A stretch of 64,000 nucleotides of DNA from Zygnema cylindricum (Eukaryota > Streptophyta > Zygnematophyceae > Zygnematales > Zygnemataceae). Both the position numbers and the translations under genes were made by a program. The stretch is from NCBI GenBank assembly GCA_037447655.1, contig JBBHKE010001207.1, positions 91,942 through 155,941 of the forward strand. Direction: 5' to 3'. The notes below the pieces were generated by a model. That model made no database searches. It saw only the letters and a list, made by a program, of their open reading frames with translations, and was not told the DNA's origin. Below are positions 34,550 through 45,622 of this stretch, piece after piece (positions within the stretch are counted from its first letter, which is position 1; every line of letters starts with the position of its first letter).

Positions 34550-35203
34550 TGTTCGATTATTGTCGTTTTCGCGACATTTCGCGAAACGTCATAACAACAT
34601 TTCTTTGCTTGATGCGAAGTGTTGCGTCATTATACAAAAAGTACTACGTCGTTTCGCGACGGTACTTTTGATATCCGCGAACAAAATGTTCTATTTCGTT
34701 TCGCGTCACTTGTTTGTTTCGTGCGCTGGTGTTTCAATTTGCGTGCAGGTGTGTTCGTGAAGCGACACGTGTTTAAGTCAACGTTTGAAGTTTGTTGTTT
34801 CGAAGGAAGAAGCGTGTGCGCCTTTCTTCGTGGAACTTTCATTGAAGAGTGCACAGTCAGCTACGGATAGACTTCGTCGCTACGCTAAGTTCTGCTTGTC
34901 TTATCTCGTTGTCTTTTAGGGCAGAGTAGCAAGTATATATAGGTACATGTGCATAGTATCAATCGAATTAACTAATTCTATCTTACATGATTGAATCATA
35001 GAGGATTTGATATTGGAGTAAGAGATTATTGAAAGAGGATAGAGAAGAGAGAGAAGAGAGATGATCTAAAGAGGCTTCGGCCAAGAACACTTATAATTTT
35101 TTTTGGCTGAATATTCCTCTTGTCTTTTATCAGCTTCCACTATGTAAATGATTTATGTTTTGTGAATTATTTTGAGTGAATTTCTTTTGCTCAAGAACCT
35201 ACA
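34550..35203 (+). repeat. 3' LTR of family B (copy 2)
   Basis: It starts TGTTCGATTATTG after the polypurine tract and ends agaacctaca. It is clearly diverged (roughly one base in eight by eye) from the 5' LTR at 42357-43724. Confidence 0.92.
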
Positions 35204-36791
35204 ATAAGTTCTCGAATTTGAGTTACATTAGGTGCGCGTTTACAATAAGTCAACATTTGCCGAATGAACATGTTATCTTAGAGCTTCCTCTTTATTATTA
35301 ATTTGAATATAGACCTTTTTACACGACTCCTCAAATTTGGCGTGCCTTTGCTTCATTTCTTGTTTCTTGCAATGGCTTTGGCTTTAAGTCTCGTAGCAAT
35401 TGAAGGTTTTACTTCCACACCTCCTTTTCGATCAAAAACTTAAACTACAGAAAGCACACACATGTTATTGTTAGATATTTTTACAAAATGAAATGTTTGC
35501 TTCTTGGCAAAACCTCGAGCAAAACGGGATGTTTTTGTAATTGAAATGCCTCGCACTTTGGACAAAGTGAGTAACCCCATAATATTAAGTTATTTTCTAG
35601 AGAGGAGACTGAAGGTGCGTTGGATGAACAAATTCAAGAGCATTATTCAACTACTTTATCTATTCGAAGGCATTTGCTACTTGTGGAATCATCAGAGTTT
35701 CTTTTTGATCGATGTACATCCTTTGTTGTCAGTGGAACATCTAGATCTTGAATTAAAAAACCACTATTTTTTTTTATTTTTTTATTTAGGATCGGTTGGG
35801 CTATAATGTTGCCAACGGTATTCGACATTTTGTGAAATAAAATGTGGAAAATTCGTACGAATATTTGTTTCCTTCCCTTAGTTGCGGACATGTGAATATT
35901 AGCCAAATGAAACAAATCAACATAAATAAAATTGCTAACATAAATGAAAGGAATAAAAAAAAGTGTGTAAGGTCTTTCAACACATTCTTGAATCAAAAAA
36001 AATGAAAGGAATATAAACAAGTGTGCAAGATCATTCCATCGGTTAATCACATCGTTGTACAAAGAAGTGTAAATACATTGCAAAATATACACAATATAAT
36101 CCAGATTTAAAATATAATTCCATTATTTCAAATGACTTTGTCCGTACATTTAAAAATTACACAACGAAATTCTTGGTATAACGTTTAAGAAGAAAAAAAT
36201 TGCAACACTAAAAAAAAATACAACTTTAAGAATTTTCTACCAATCCATTAACCTACCTAGAAATATTGTTGTATTTATTGCCAAGAACCTGACGAACATT
36301 TGAAAGCGAAAAGAAAATAAAAATACAGAGTTCCAAATTTCGGAATGATTATCTTTAGTCATTTCAAAACTAGAGGAAATTGAGAGATATTATTGACAAA
36401 CGAATGATAAAAAAGGGTTGGAATCTGTAGATAAAAAAACCCTATATCGAAAATAGAACAAAACTAATAATAAACACACTTATGAATTTTTTACGATTCT
36501 AACAACTTCCAGATTTTGGGTTTTCATTAACTTCCCCATAAATCCTAGTTGGAATTTTATTCTCCTTTAACCTTCGGTACCGATGTCTATGAAAAAAAAC
36601 CAGAAAAATCAAAATGTAATCTGGAATGTCCTTTTCCATGCAAATCAAACAACAACATAAACACATCAACAAAAAGGAAGAAAACAGAAAAGTAAACTCT
36701 TTGGTGTTAAAATTTTAAGATGGTGCCTTTGATATACTTAGCAAGATCAATCTAAAAGGAAAAGTGAAAGAGGGAGATTTGTTGACATCAC
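35204..36791. other. 3' flank of gene-family copy G1, no coding support
   Basis: This region aligns with 53530-55050, 49240-50838 and 57080-58850 in the same orientation, so it belongs to the repeated gene unit. A conserved + strand frame starting KPRAK occurs in two copies (35504 and 53783), but equal conservation in all frames gives no coding argument. Confidence 0.6.
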
Positions 36792-37766
36792 CTTTATAAT
36801 CGCTGATGTAAACATTTTAAAATCTACCCAAACATCTTCAATGATGGGTGGCGCCATCAGAAAAAAAAAATAACAAGTGGTAAAACATTAACATCCGAGA
36901 AAAGGAAAGATAGAGAGGGACAGAGAGAGAGAGGGAGAGAAGGAGAAATGGAGATAGTAAGATAGAGAAAAAAAGATTGGGCAAGAAGGAGAGATGGATA
37001 GCGGCACAGAGGAAGAAAAAGGGAGGGAGAAAGGATGAAAGGGAAAGAGTGGGAAAGACTGGGTAGTAAAAAGAGCTTACTTGGAGGTGCCGAGAGAGTG
37101 GGATTGGAAAAAGGGGAGGGAACAAAAATATAAGTTGGAGTGGGAGTGGGAGTGGGAGTGGTAGTGGGAGTGGGAGTGGGAGTGGGAGTCGGAGGCGGTT
37201 TGGGAGTGTCGGAAGTATGACGAGGACGAACAAATTGAGGATGATTGGAATGAGATGGAATAGTAATAAGTAGCCCTACACACATGAAAATCACATGAAC
37301 GAAGAAGAAATAGAAAAAAAAAGCAAAAGTGCGCCGGTAAACCTACGCTTTAACACAGAAACTAACAAACTAGAAAAAAAAACGTTTCATTTAAGTTATA
37401 AGGTTAAATCCGAACCTTCGATTTTTGGGATGTGAGGGATTTCACGTTTCCCAAATTTTCCTCAAATTTACAAGGATCGAGTTTCCCAATACTCCAAACT
37501 TTCGACCTTCATTAGATGAAAAACAATTTGATCTTGTTACTTATATAGCAGAATGTTAAGAAATGGCAAAACAACATCATAAAAAAATAGATAAACAAAA
37601 AAAAAACATAGATATGAACAAAATAAATGTCTGCATTACTAAGATCCACAATTTTTCCGCTTCTTTTTCTTCAACTTTCACCAAAACATGAAGGAATAAT
37701 CGAAAGAAAGAACATAAACAATACTAAAATTGAAGGCCATAAACATATTGAGTTTTGTGTGGCCAT
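36792..37766 (-). pseudogene. Gene-family copy G1: secreted Thr/Pro-rich protein, decayed
   Basis: Exon 1 (37766-37682) encodes MATQNSICLWPSIL...PSCFG, a signal peptide. Exon 2 (37275-37081) follows tgtgtag in matching phase and encodes LLITIPSHS, then [11 protein letters not shown] repeats and SAPP, ending at GTAAGC. The exon 3 equivalent (about 36854-36792, [20 protein letters not shown]) has lost the acceptor seen in copy G4 and is followed by a one-base shift. The protein is of unknown function. Copy G4 is the better model. Confidence 0.6.
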
Positions 37767-38385
37767 CTTTTTTGTTGTTGATAAGAGTCAAATTTTAAGA
37801 ATCTGATTCCTAGAGTTAGGTATCGCAATTGGATGAAAATGATATTTTCTGACAAGTAAGAGGGAGTTGGGTCCTTTAGTGTGATAGAAATGAATTTAAA
37901 TGTGGGAATATGAATATGAATTCAAATATTACGGAAAGTTTGAAGTTTGCGAGAACTGAGTAAATCAAAGCAAACTCGGTGAAATCTGCGAATATGTATA
38001 TATATGAGACTCCAATAGTAGATGATATTAGGATGAAACTACGTGATACTGTAATTAAGCAAATCACAATGCCTTTCTCATTTTTACCCACGACCAGCTT
38101 TTCTTTTAATATACTTAGAATACTCAAGCTTAAGGTCTTCTTTTTGTCTGACTCTCGGGGAAGTCTACTATGTCGCATAACACTCCTATATCGGACGCTC
38201 CATGCATTTTCAGATCAGCGGTTGTATCAATTTGGGAGATTTGGCGCGCTTCGAGCTGTCGACGATAAAATCTAACTGAACCGTCAGCAGAAGTTACGGA
38301 CGACCACGCGCTGGGGTACGGCTGTTTCTACTTATCCGGTTTTGTGTACAGCATGACAAATCTCGTATTATCGTTTTATGATTTA
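37767..38385 (-). promoter_or_regulatory. Upstream region of gene-family copy G1
   Basis: It aligns with the upstream region of copy G4 (56130-56710) including the gactctcggggaagtctacta block. The TATA element of G4 is here degraded to a tatattaaaag-like sequence (minus strand). A MITE is inserted at 38386. Confidence 0.5.
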
Positions 38386-39079
38386 GGGTGGACTTCCATT
38401 AGCGAAAAATTGGGGTTTTTAACCGACGGCCGTACCGTTTCCTACAAGTTCGTACAGATTTTTTTTTTTCAACGAAAACAACATTACAAAAAATTGTCCA
38501 AGGTTGTAGGCGTAAATTAAGACCGTCGGATTCAATTGCATTTTTTATCCGTGACGCCACGTCACCAACCCTACAGTTTTCTAAGATCGTGCAGAGTGAG
38601 GACAGTTCTCGAATACAGAACGTGTAAAAATAGGCCGCGTGGAAAAGGTCAAAATAATCCAGGATGAGCGCGCGGGTATGTGCGTACATGTCGCAAGGGC
38701 CATGTGCCTTCCGCCAGGGTGGCAGTGAATCCGCCGAAATTATCCCGTCACGCTCCCACCATCAAAGTTTGCCGCCGCCTTTTTGTCGTTGCGTTTTGAA
38801 ATTTTGGGTAGTACATTTAATGCCCTCTGTACGAGTCATTAATTACCTCCGCTGGTACATGTATTATCTCCGCTGGTACAGATATTACCTTCGTCCGTAC
38901 AAATATTGCGTTCTGACATTGCATTCGAAGATTCTTTCAAGATTTTAGGCATCAAATATTAGCCTACGTGCTACCAACCAGAATGAGCCACGCAGGTTTA
39001 CAGACACGACCTAATAGAAGGCATGCCCTTCAGTAAAATCTTCCGTACAATTACCTGGACGCCTAATGGAAGTCCACCC
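38386..39079. mobile_element. Harbinger-like MITE, 694 bp, TSD TTA
   Basis: Terminal inverted repeats GGGTGGACTTCCATTAG are perfect over 17 bp at both ends. The element is flanked by TTA on each side (38383-38385 and 39080-39082). The two duplicated copies of the locus (about 48871 and 56706) have the uninterrupted site gatttagcg. Three-bp TWA target duplications are typical of PIF/Harbinger elements. No transposase frame is present. Confidence 0.9.
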
Positions 39080-39082
39080 TTA

Positions 39083-39437
39083 GCGTTGAGAAAGTCGATC
39101 GCACTGTACCATTATGTTAAATTTGCAACAAAGGTACAAGTAAGGTATTCAAAGGTACAGGTAAGGTATTTAACAGAAACTATCGTACAAGTAAAGTATC
39201 GTACAGAAACTATATTAGAGAAAGAAAGAATTATTAAGAAAAACGCGATGGTTAAACCATCAAAGTACAAAACTTGATTGAAAAGGGAAATTGTTCACTA
39301 CCATTAAAGGCTAAAATTATAAAACCAAAGTACGCACAAATACTATAAAAGCTAACCAACACTAAGAGTAAAATAAAACAAATAAAACATAAGAAACAAA
39401 AACAAACACTAAAACTAAACAACAAAAGCACTTAAAA
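39083..39437. other. Repeat-unit DNA and 3' end of the non-LTR element
   Basis: The left part continues the gene-family upstream repeat (gtac-rich, with aggtacaagtaaggtat tandem motifs). From about 39280 an A-rich stretch probably is the 3' untranslated end of the minus-strand non-LTR element. No gene is seen. Confidence 0.5.
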
Positions 39438-41760
39438 CTACACTATACAAAGGCTAAAGATGACAAAAAAAGGCCGTCCGCCCGAAGCCAAAAACAAGTC
39501 TACACTAAAGGTTTGAGGAATGTGCACCAGGTGGCGGGGAGATAAATCTCGCAAGCCGCGACCTTTGTTCACCACTATGCTTTGTCGGATAAGGGTCGAT
39601 GTTTGAGATCCTTGAAAGGCAACAGAGATCCGTTGGCGGTTAATGGCCGACATGAGAGCAGAGAAAGGGCTGCCAGGTCCTCGAGCTCAAACGACCGTTA
39701 AGCACAAACACGGCTGAAGTTGTCGAACGACGAATCCAAGGTCCCAAATATCTCCAAAGCAAACAGTATGAAGTTGTCGGCAGGGTACCGATGAGCGTAA
39801 TCGCGTTCTTTAGAGGCCGCTGCATCCCGAGCCGCAACACCAATCTCTAATACCGCACGCGATGAAACATGGGACCCCGTTAGGTCGGTTAGAACTACAT
39901 CCCACAATGTTGTCTGTGCGCCTTGCAAAAACACTAGGTCCACGCGAGGGCGGCGCACTCCACGTGATTGAGAACGTGGCGGGAGGATATGCGGCACCTA
40001 ACGTTTCACTGTATACCCGGCTTCACTACCAACCAAGGCAATTGCATCTCGAACTGTATCATGCGTCGTTGTACGTTATCCACCATGTGAACAAGGGAGA
40101 AAATGGAAGCCTTGCTCATCTATAGATTGACCACAAACGCAAAGAGGCTTACCCAAAAAAGAAGGGTGTGGTAAGCCAAGAAGCAGACATAGTGCACAAG
40201 AAAACTGTTGAGAAGATAAACAAAGTGAGGCAAAAATTGGAGTGGTGATGAGCCAAGCCCCAGCACCTGGTTTTGAACAAGAGTGCAGTCGAGCACGTGC
40301 GTCAGCTGTAGGTAGCGCCTCAAGTAGGTTTTTAAAATCAGCAGCAACGACCTTATCGGTGATATGTTGTTGCACCCGAGAATGACTGCTGGTGAGGAGG
40401 AAAGAGAATGAAAGAATGACATCTTGGGCCTCGACTGGCAAGAGCAAACGAGTAGACAACAACGATTGCTGAAATGAAAATGATCCTTCATCCACGGTAG
40501 AGATTGCATGGGCCATGATAGGATTTTCGTCCACCACAAACCTTGAACTAATGATAGATGCCACTAGAGCCCAACTATCCAAGTAAGCGGCCGGTGCTAT
40601 GGTCGCTGTGGAACACAAACCAAGAACCCCAAAAGAGACAGGTAAAGTCGGTTGGCAACGAGTGAGGAGCCCTTCCAGACGATCAATGATACCATGCCGA
40701 CAAGTTGATGCATATTCGAAAGTGAGGAAAAGAAAGAAGAACTTCGGGGTAAAGTGCACGCTAATTATATAGGACGTTAAGAAAAACAACGAGTTAAAAT
40801 AGCGGAAGCCACTTGAGGATTAGGCAATTTCGGAAGGTCCCCACAGTGGGAAAGGTCGTCCAATAAAGCATCCATAACAATTTGGTGATCAAATTTAAGG
40901 GCGCCAATTGGAGAACCTAAAATCCTTAAACCCTCTTGAGGCGTAAAAACACAAATGCCTATCGCAAGAGGAAAATTTGGTGGCAGATTAATAGGTGACC
41001 ACGCAACACATTTAGGGACTATGACTGACAAGCTTATCTTTGAAAGTTGCTCAAAAAAATAGTGGAAGGCAGAAACCACCTGGTCTGGTGGACCGATAAT
41101 ATGAGTGTCATCCGCCATCAAAGGGAACAAACAACTGGGGAAAGCGGTAGCTGATGCTCGCAAGGCTTGTACGTGGGCTAGAGCAAATAAAATCGATCCC
41201 AAAGGCTCGCCTGGACGAGTACCGATAACTAAATCTAAAGTGACAACATCTTCTAATGGGCCACCAAAGGAGTAAATAAGAGAGCTAGACGAAGAGTAAA
41301 AGGTGCGAACAAAAGGGAAAAGTTGGTTGATGGGAGGGGAGACGTGTCGCAACGCGGAAAAAATGGCGTTATGATGAACACTGTTAAAAGCATTAGCGAT
41401 GTCAACTTCAAGGACGACCCAATCTGGATGTTGGTCCATTGTCTCACGTAAACCATGGACGACTATCTCATAACCGCCCTGTGTAACGACACCAAATTGA
41501 TGAGGGGAAAAATAATCGTGGAACGTCCCTTGAAGTTGTAGAAATATTGATCGAGCCACCAGACAATAGAAGACCTCCCCCACAGCAACAGGTCAAACAC
41601 CACTGGTAGTCTTTGAGATAGCTGCAAGACGTGCCAGTTCCAAAAGGGGTAGTATAATGCGTGGCACATTTCCTTGAGCCAATTGGGAGGCCACCTTAAA
41701 CAGTAAATAAAACCCTGCGATGGATTTTTTGGAGGGAAAATATCACGAAAAAGCTCTTAC
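39438..41760 (-). pseudogene. Non-LTR retrotransposon reverse transcriptase with C-terminal nuclease-like region
   Basis: On the minus strand, frames from about 41690 give GNVPRIILPLLELARLAAISKT..GV*PVAVGE, with a TGA where Arg is expected. The RT core follows: EVDIANAFNSVHH, GTRPGEPLGSILFALAHVQAL and LMADDTHIIGP, where the YADD box is MADD. Further downstream are a C.CG...D..G.H..PC cysteine-histidine motif (near 40120), a segment RPRVDLVFLQ...DVVLTDLTG (39970-39890) resembling restriction-like nuclease domains, and INRQRISVAFQ at the end. Frameshifts separate these parts. It resembles early-branching LINE-type elements of plants and oomycetes; the clade is not certain. Confidence 0.8.
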
Positions 41761-42356
41761 ACTATCCCAAAAGGTCCTCCAGCCAAAAGATGAGGGGATC
41801 CGACAAGTGCTTCGTCGAATGTATCTTGGTCAAGCTCAAAAGGGTCTAAGGGTCATATGATTCAATAAAAGGCAAAGGTTCATTAGGTGCGGTGGGGTGA
41901 AGGTCGTGAACGGCCTTAACAGTTCACTTTGTAGGTGGCGATGGTGAGAAAAGCCGAAACGCCAAAACCGCTGGAGTGAGTTCACCACAACGCCGAAGGT
42001 GTACGGCGTGACGAATGGGGTTTGTGGAGGAAGGAAGTGGAGCTTGACGACGAGGAGTCATAGAAAGGGAGAAAACTCTATCCGTATGCTCTTGTTGAAA
42101 AGATTTTCAAACCCCGCGTAAGAAAACGTTGACATCTAGAACGTGTTTCACGGGCTCTGTTAGCGCACCCACAAGAAGGTAAAAATAGACCCAAAGCGGA
42201 AACAAGAGGAAAAGTTGCCAAGTAGCGTGATTATTGATATCGTCAGCTAACACTCTGAGTGGGAACCGAAAAGCGGCTTAGAAAGCCTCTCCAAGATGAG
42301 GAGGAATGCGTGAGTAAAGTCAAGGTCGAGAGTAACCGAGATGGTAACTCTTGGCT
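41761..42356 (-). other. Likely 5' part of the non-LTR element
   Basis: Short minus-strand stretches such as LHPTAPNEPLPFIESYDP (about 41910-41860) resemble the region upstream of RT in this element type. No continuous frame remains. The right edge abuts a family B LTR at 42357. Confidence 0.45.
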
Positions 42357-42870
42357 TGTTATCGTTTTCACAACATTTTGCGAAACGTCATACCAACATT
42401 TGTTTGCTTGACGCGAACTGTCGCGTCATTATACAAAAAGTACTACGTCGTTTTGCGACGGTACTTTTGATATCCGCGAACGAAATGTTCTAATTCGTTT
42501 CCCGTCACTTTTAGTTTTCGTGCGTAGGAGTTTCAATTTGCGTGCAAGTGTGTTCGTGGAGCGACACGTGTTTAAGTCAACATTAAGAGTAAGTTGTTCG
42601 AAGGAAGAAAGCGTGTGCTACTTTCTTCGTGGAACTTTCACTTGCAGTGTGCACTGTGAGCTAGGGACTGACTTCGTCACTACACTAAGTCTTGCTTTTC
42701 TTACCTTGTTGCCTGTTAGTGCAGAGTAGCGGTATATAGACAGCAGTGTACATGTCCAGAGTATTTAATCTTATATGATTGAATCATATAGGATTAATCT
42801 TGGAGTAAGAGATTATTTAAAGAGAAGAGAGAAGAGAGAGAAGAGAGAAGAGATGATGTAAAGAGGCTTC

Positions 42871-43597
42871 TGTTAGGATTTAGTACTGAGAACTCATTTA
42901 GCGACGAGACATTCTCGTAGCTAAAGTAGCGACGACCAGCGACGAAGTATTTTCGTCGGTGTATATTTGAAGTGCCAGCGACGAAGTAGTTTCGTCGCTA
43001 GATATTTGAAGTGACGTAGAAATTGAATGTTTGTTTTGTTTCACGTAAGTTTGAATAGAACTATTGAAGTGACATGGAAATTGTTTGGTCGTTTCGGTTC
43101 ACGTGAGTTCTAGTCGTACCGTGTGGTTCAAGTTGGTTCGTGGTTGACTTGTCTAGCCGTACCGTTTAGTTCAAGTCGGTTCGCAGTTGTTGGTCGGATG
43201 TTTTCACCACGTTGACTGTTACGCGTTTCTAATCGTGTACCGTAGTATTGTTACGTGACGTTTGAAGGAGTATATTGAGGCGTAGTGAGAGAGAGGTTTT
43301 TATCAATTTGGCGAGAGTTGATCCTCCTTGTAGATTATGAAGGAGTTCAAGGAGTTAATGGAGTTTGATAGCTTTGTGGTGTTTCTTAAGGAGTTAGAGG
43401 AGGTTAGTGAAGATTATCTTTTATATGATTAAGAGGAGTTAGAAGTGAGAGTGTTTTGAGGGTATGAGGAAATTATGTAAGAAATGTTATCCGTGGAATA
43501 TATTGGCTTCCGTGGCGTTATCTTTCTCTAGTGTGTGTTTTATCTTTTATGCTTCCGCTTGCATTTGCACTCAGTGTTTTATTATTTGATCCTATCA
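42871..43597 (+). mobile_element. Solo LTR of family C nested in LTR B (TSD GCTTC)
   Basis: TGTTAGGATTTAG...GATCCTATCA, 727 bp, is flanked by GCTTC on both sides (42866-42870 and 43598-43602). The interrupted family B LTR resumes at once with agccaagaacacttataa. A solo LTR arises by LTR-LTR recombination of a full element. Confidence 0.95.
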
Positions 43598-43724
43598 GCT
43601 TCAGCCAAGAACACTTATAAATCTTTTTGGCTGAATATTCCTCTTATCTATTATGAGCTTCCGGTGTGTAATGTTTTATGTTTTGTGAATTTATTTTGAG
43701 TAAATGTCTTTTGCTTAAGATCCT

Positions 43725-43740
43725 ACAATTGGTATCTGAG
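43725..43740 (+). promoter_or_regulatory. Primer binding site of family B
   Basis: ATTGGTATCTGAGC directly follows the LTR end gatcctaca. It matches the 3' end complement of initiator tRNA-Met (TGGTATCAGAGC) with one mismatch. Confidence 0.85.
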
Positions 43741-43748
43741 CTAGTGCT

Positions 43749-45273
43749 TTGGAGATAGAGATTCAGCGCATGTGGAGGAAGAAGAATAGAAATACTCCTT
43801 CCACCAATTCAACTTCGGATAGAGCAAAAGTGTACAGTTTTTCGGGTTCTCAATTTGATGAGACCCGAAATACTGAGAGAAAATTTGAAGAAATGTTTGA
43901 TACACTTATGAGATATGTAGATTCCCAGTTTCAAACTCAACCGAGTGAGAGCAAAGAAAACACTTCCTTTCCGGCTACCGATCCATTTATTGGAGGAGCT
44001 AATGAGATTGAGAGAAAAGAGAGGATTAGTAAGGGAAAGTCGAAGATACAAGAAGAAGAGTCCGAGTTTGACGAAGGATTGGAAAACGAAGAAAATTATA
44101 ATATGTCGGGAAAATCCGTGGCCTTTAATGGCACCAATTATGCCGTTTGGAAGTAGTTTATTTCAGGCCAACTTATTCTCTAGAAGCTTGGGAAGATTGT
44201 CAATGGAGAAGAGAAAATGCCACTCAGGAATAAGGCACGTGCTCAATGGAGGTTGAAGGATATTGCGGCAACGACCGGTTTGATGAAGATTTGCACTTCT
44301 ACCGTGCTTGATCATTTTCTTGCTCACGGCACGGCCCATGAGTATTGACAATCACTTGAGGAGCAATATGAGAAAGGCGTTGAGAACAAGGGTCCATATG
44401 TTTTACGGACTTTATGAATTTTAAAATCAAGTCAAATGAATCGATAGATGATGCCGTGAAACGTTTCAATATTATACTAGAGCAATAAATTAACAATGGC
44501 CGAGTTATCTTGGATGCGGATAAGTTAAGCGTTTTTCTTATTGCTTTACCGGAGAAGCTTTCGCATCTTAAAGCTATTTTACGAGCAAAGGCGGATAACA
44601 CCTTCGCATTCACCGCAAATTTTATCAAAATGTCAAAGGGAACTCCACCGGCTTCTTCAAGTGGAGGAGGAGTTCTCAACTCTACTACTCTCGAAACCCC
44701 AGATCTTTACTATGCTGGTGGTAAAGAAGGTGGTAGAGGAGGTGGCTCGAGAGGTGGTGGTGGCGGCCCAGGCAACAAGAGGGATCAAGGTCGTCCACCG
44801 AAGGTCCCTTCGGATCTTTCCAATGTGACATGCTACCATTTTAACCGGCTTGGACATTTGTCTTCATCTTGTCCGGATAACGATAAGCAATGTCATTTTT
44901 GCGGTAAGTGGGGGCATACGATCCCTCAATGTTATGCAAAGAGTGGAAATTCTGGAAGTGGAAGAGGAGGTAGAGGAAGTGATAGAGGCGCCCGAGGTGG
45001 CGGCCGAGGAGGAGGCCGCGGTGGTGGTCGTGGTTACAGTAATGCAAATTACTTTGACTATGGTAATGAAACCGGTGATGAGTTTCCAGTTCTTAACCTT
45101 ACCCTTGATTCGGTAAGTAGTGGAGGAAATTTGGAGAAAGAGTGGATTATTGATACGGGGGCATCTCATCATGTTTGCACGGATGCCACCTTGTTTGATG
45201 ACATGAGGGAACTTACGGTTCCAAAGTTTATTACGGTTGCAAGCGGCCATGTCATTTCGGTTGGTACGGTTGG
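43749..45273 (+). pseudogene. Family B gag and protease start (copy with 5' LTR)
   Basis: Gag opens near 43770 (MWRKKNRNTPS) and runs to a TAG at 44154, where the paralogue has a coding codon (VWKKF). It continues in broken frames and reopens at 44510 (MDADKLSVFL) through the Gly/Arg-rich linker, two knuckles and WIIDTGASHHVC. The frame runs into the gap. Confidence 0.9.
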
Positions 45274-45283
45274 NNNNNNNNNN
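45274..45283. other. Assembly gap (10 N)
   Basis: Ten N mark a join of unknown length. Family B sequence on the left and family D LTR on the right are not contiguous in any known copy. Confidence 1.
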
Positions 45284-45622
45284 GCCGCCAAATCATGGTC
45301 GGCCATGTATCTATTAAAGACGTACTACCAAGTCAAACCACACGCACTAAAACGAACTAGACACGTAAAACGAACTAGACACGTATAGCGCACTAAATAA
45401 CACAGTCACCAGTGACACGACCAAACTGAACCATCATGCAGAAATTATCTATGTACCGGCTGGTACTAAACCGCCGTACATTGAATGAACCAAAAGTACT
45501 CCGATGCAAATCGCGAAACCATACTCAAGATCGAATCGCGCCATGCGAGCCAAAACATCAACGAACTCGCGGATGACCAATTCTCCACATATCAACCGCC
45601 GATTCTTCCAATAATCCTAACA

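Larger units (their letters stand above)
30403..35203 (+). mobile_element. Copia family B element, 3' half
   Basis: The sequence starts inside gag directly after the gap. It continues through the zinc knuckles, protease, integrase, RT and RNase H to a polypurine tract (AAGAGGGGGAT) and a 3' LTR (34550-35203). Stops and frameshifts are scattered, for example TAG at about 31957, TAG near 32368 and TAA near 33233. Length and order match the intact family B element. Confidence 0.93.
42357..45273 (+). mobile_element. Copia family B element, 5' half, cut by gap
   Basis: It contains a 5' LTR (42357-42870 plus 43603-43724, split by a nested solo LTR), the PBS TTGGTATCTGAGC, gag, zinc knuckles and the start of protease, and ends at the gap. 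Its last 958 bp (44316-45273) are repeated at 30403-31360 with only about two differences. The left LTR start is slightly degenerate and no TSD is seen. Confidence 0.92.

Noticed and set aside
39640-40125. Plus-strand frames over the non-LTR element
   Set aside because: They are antisense shadows of the minus-strand reverse transcriptase C-terminal region.
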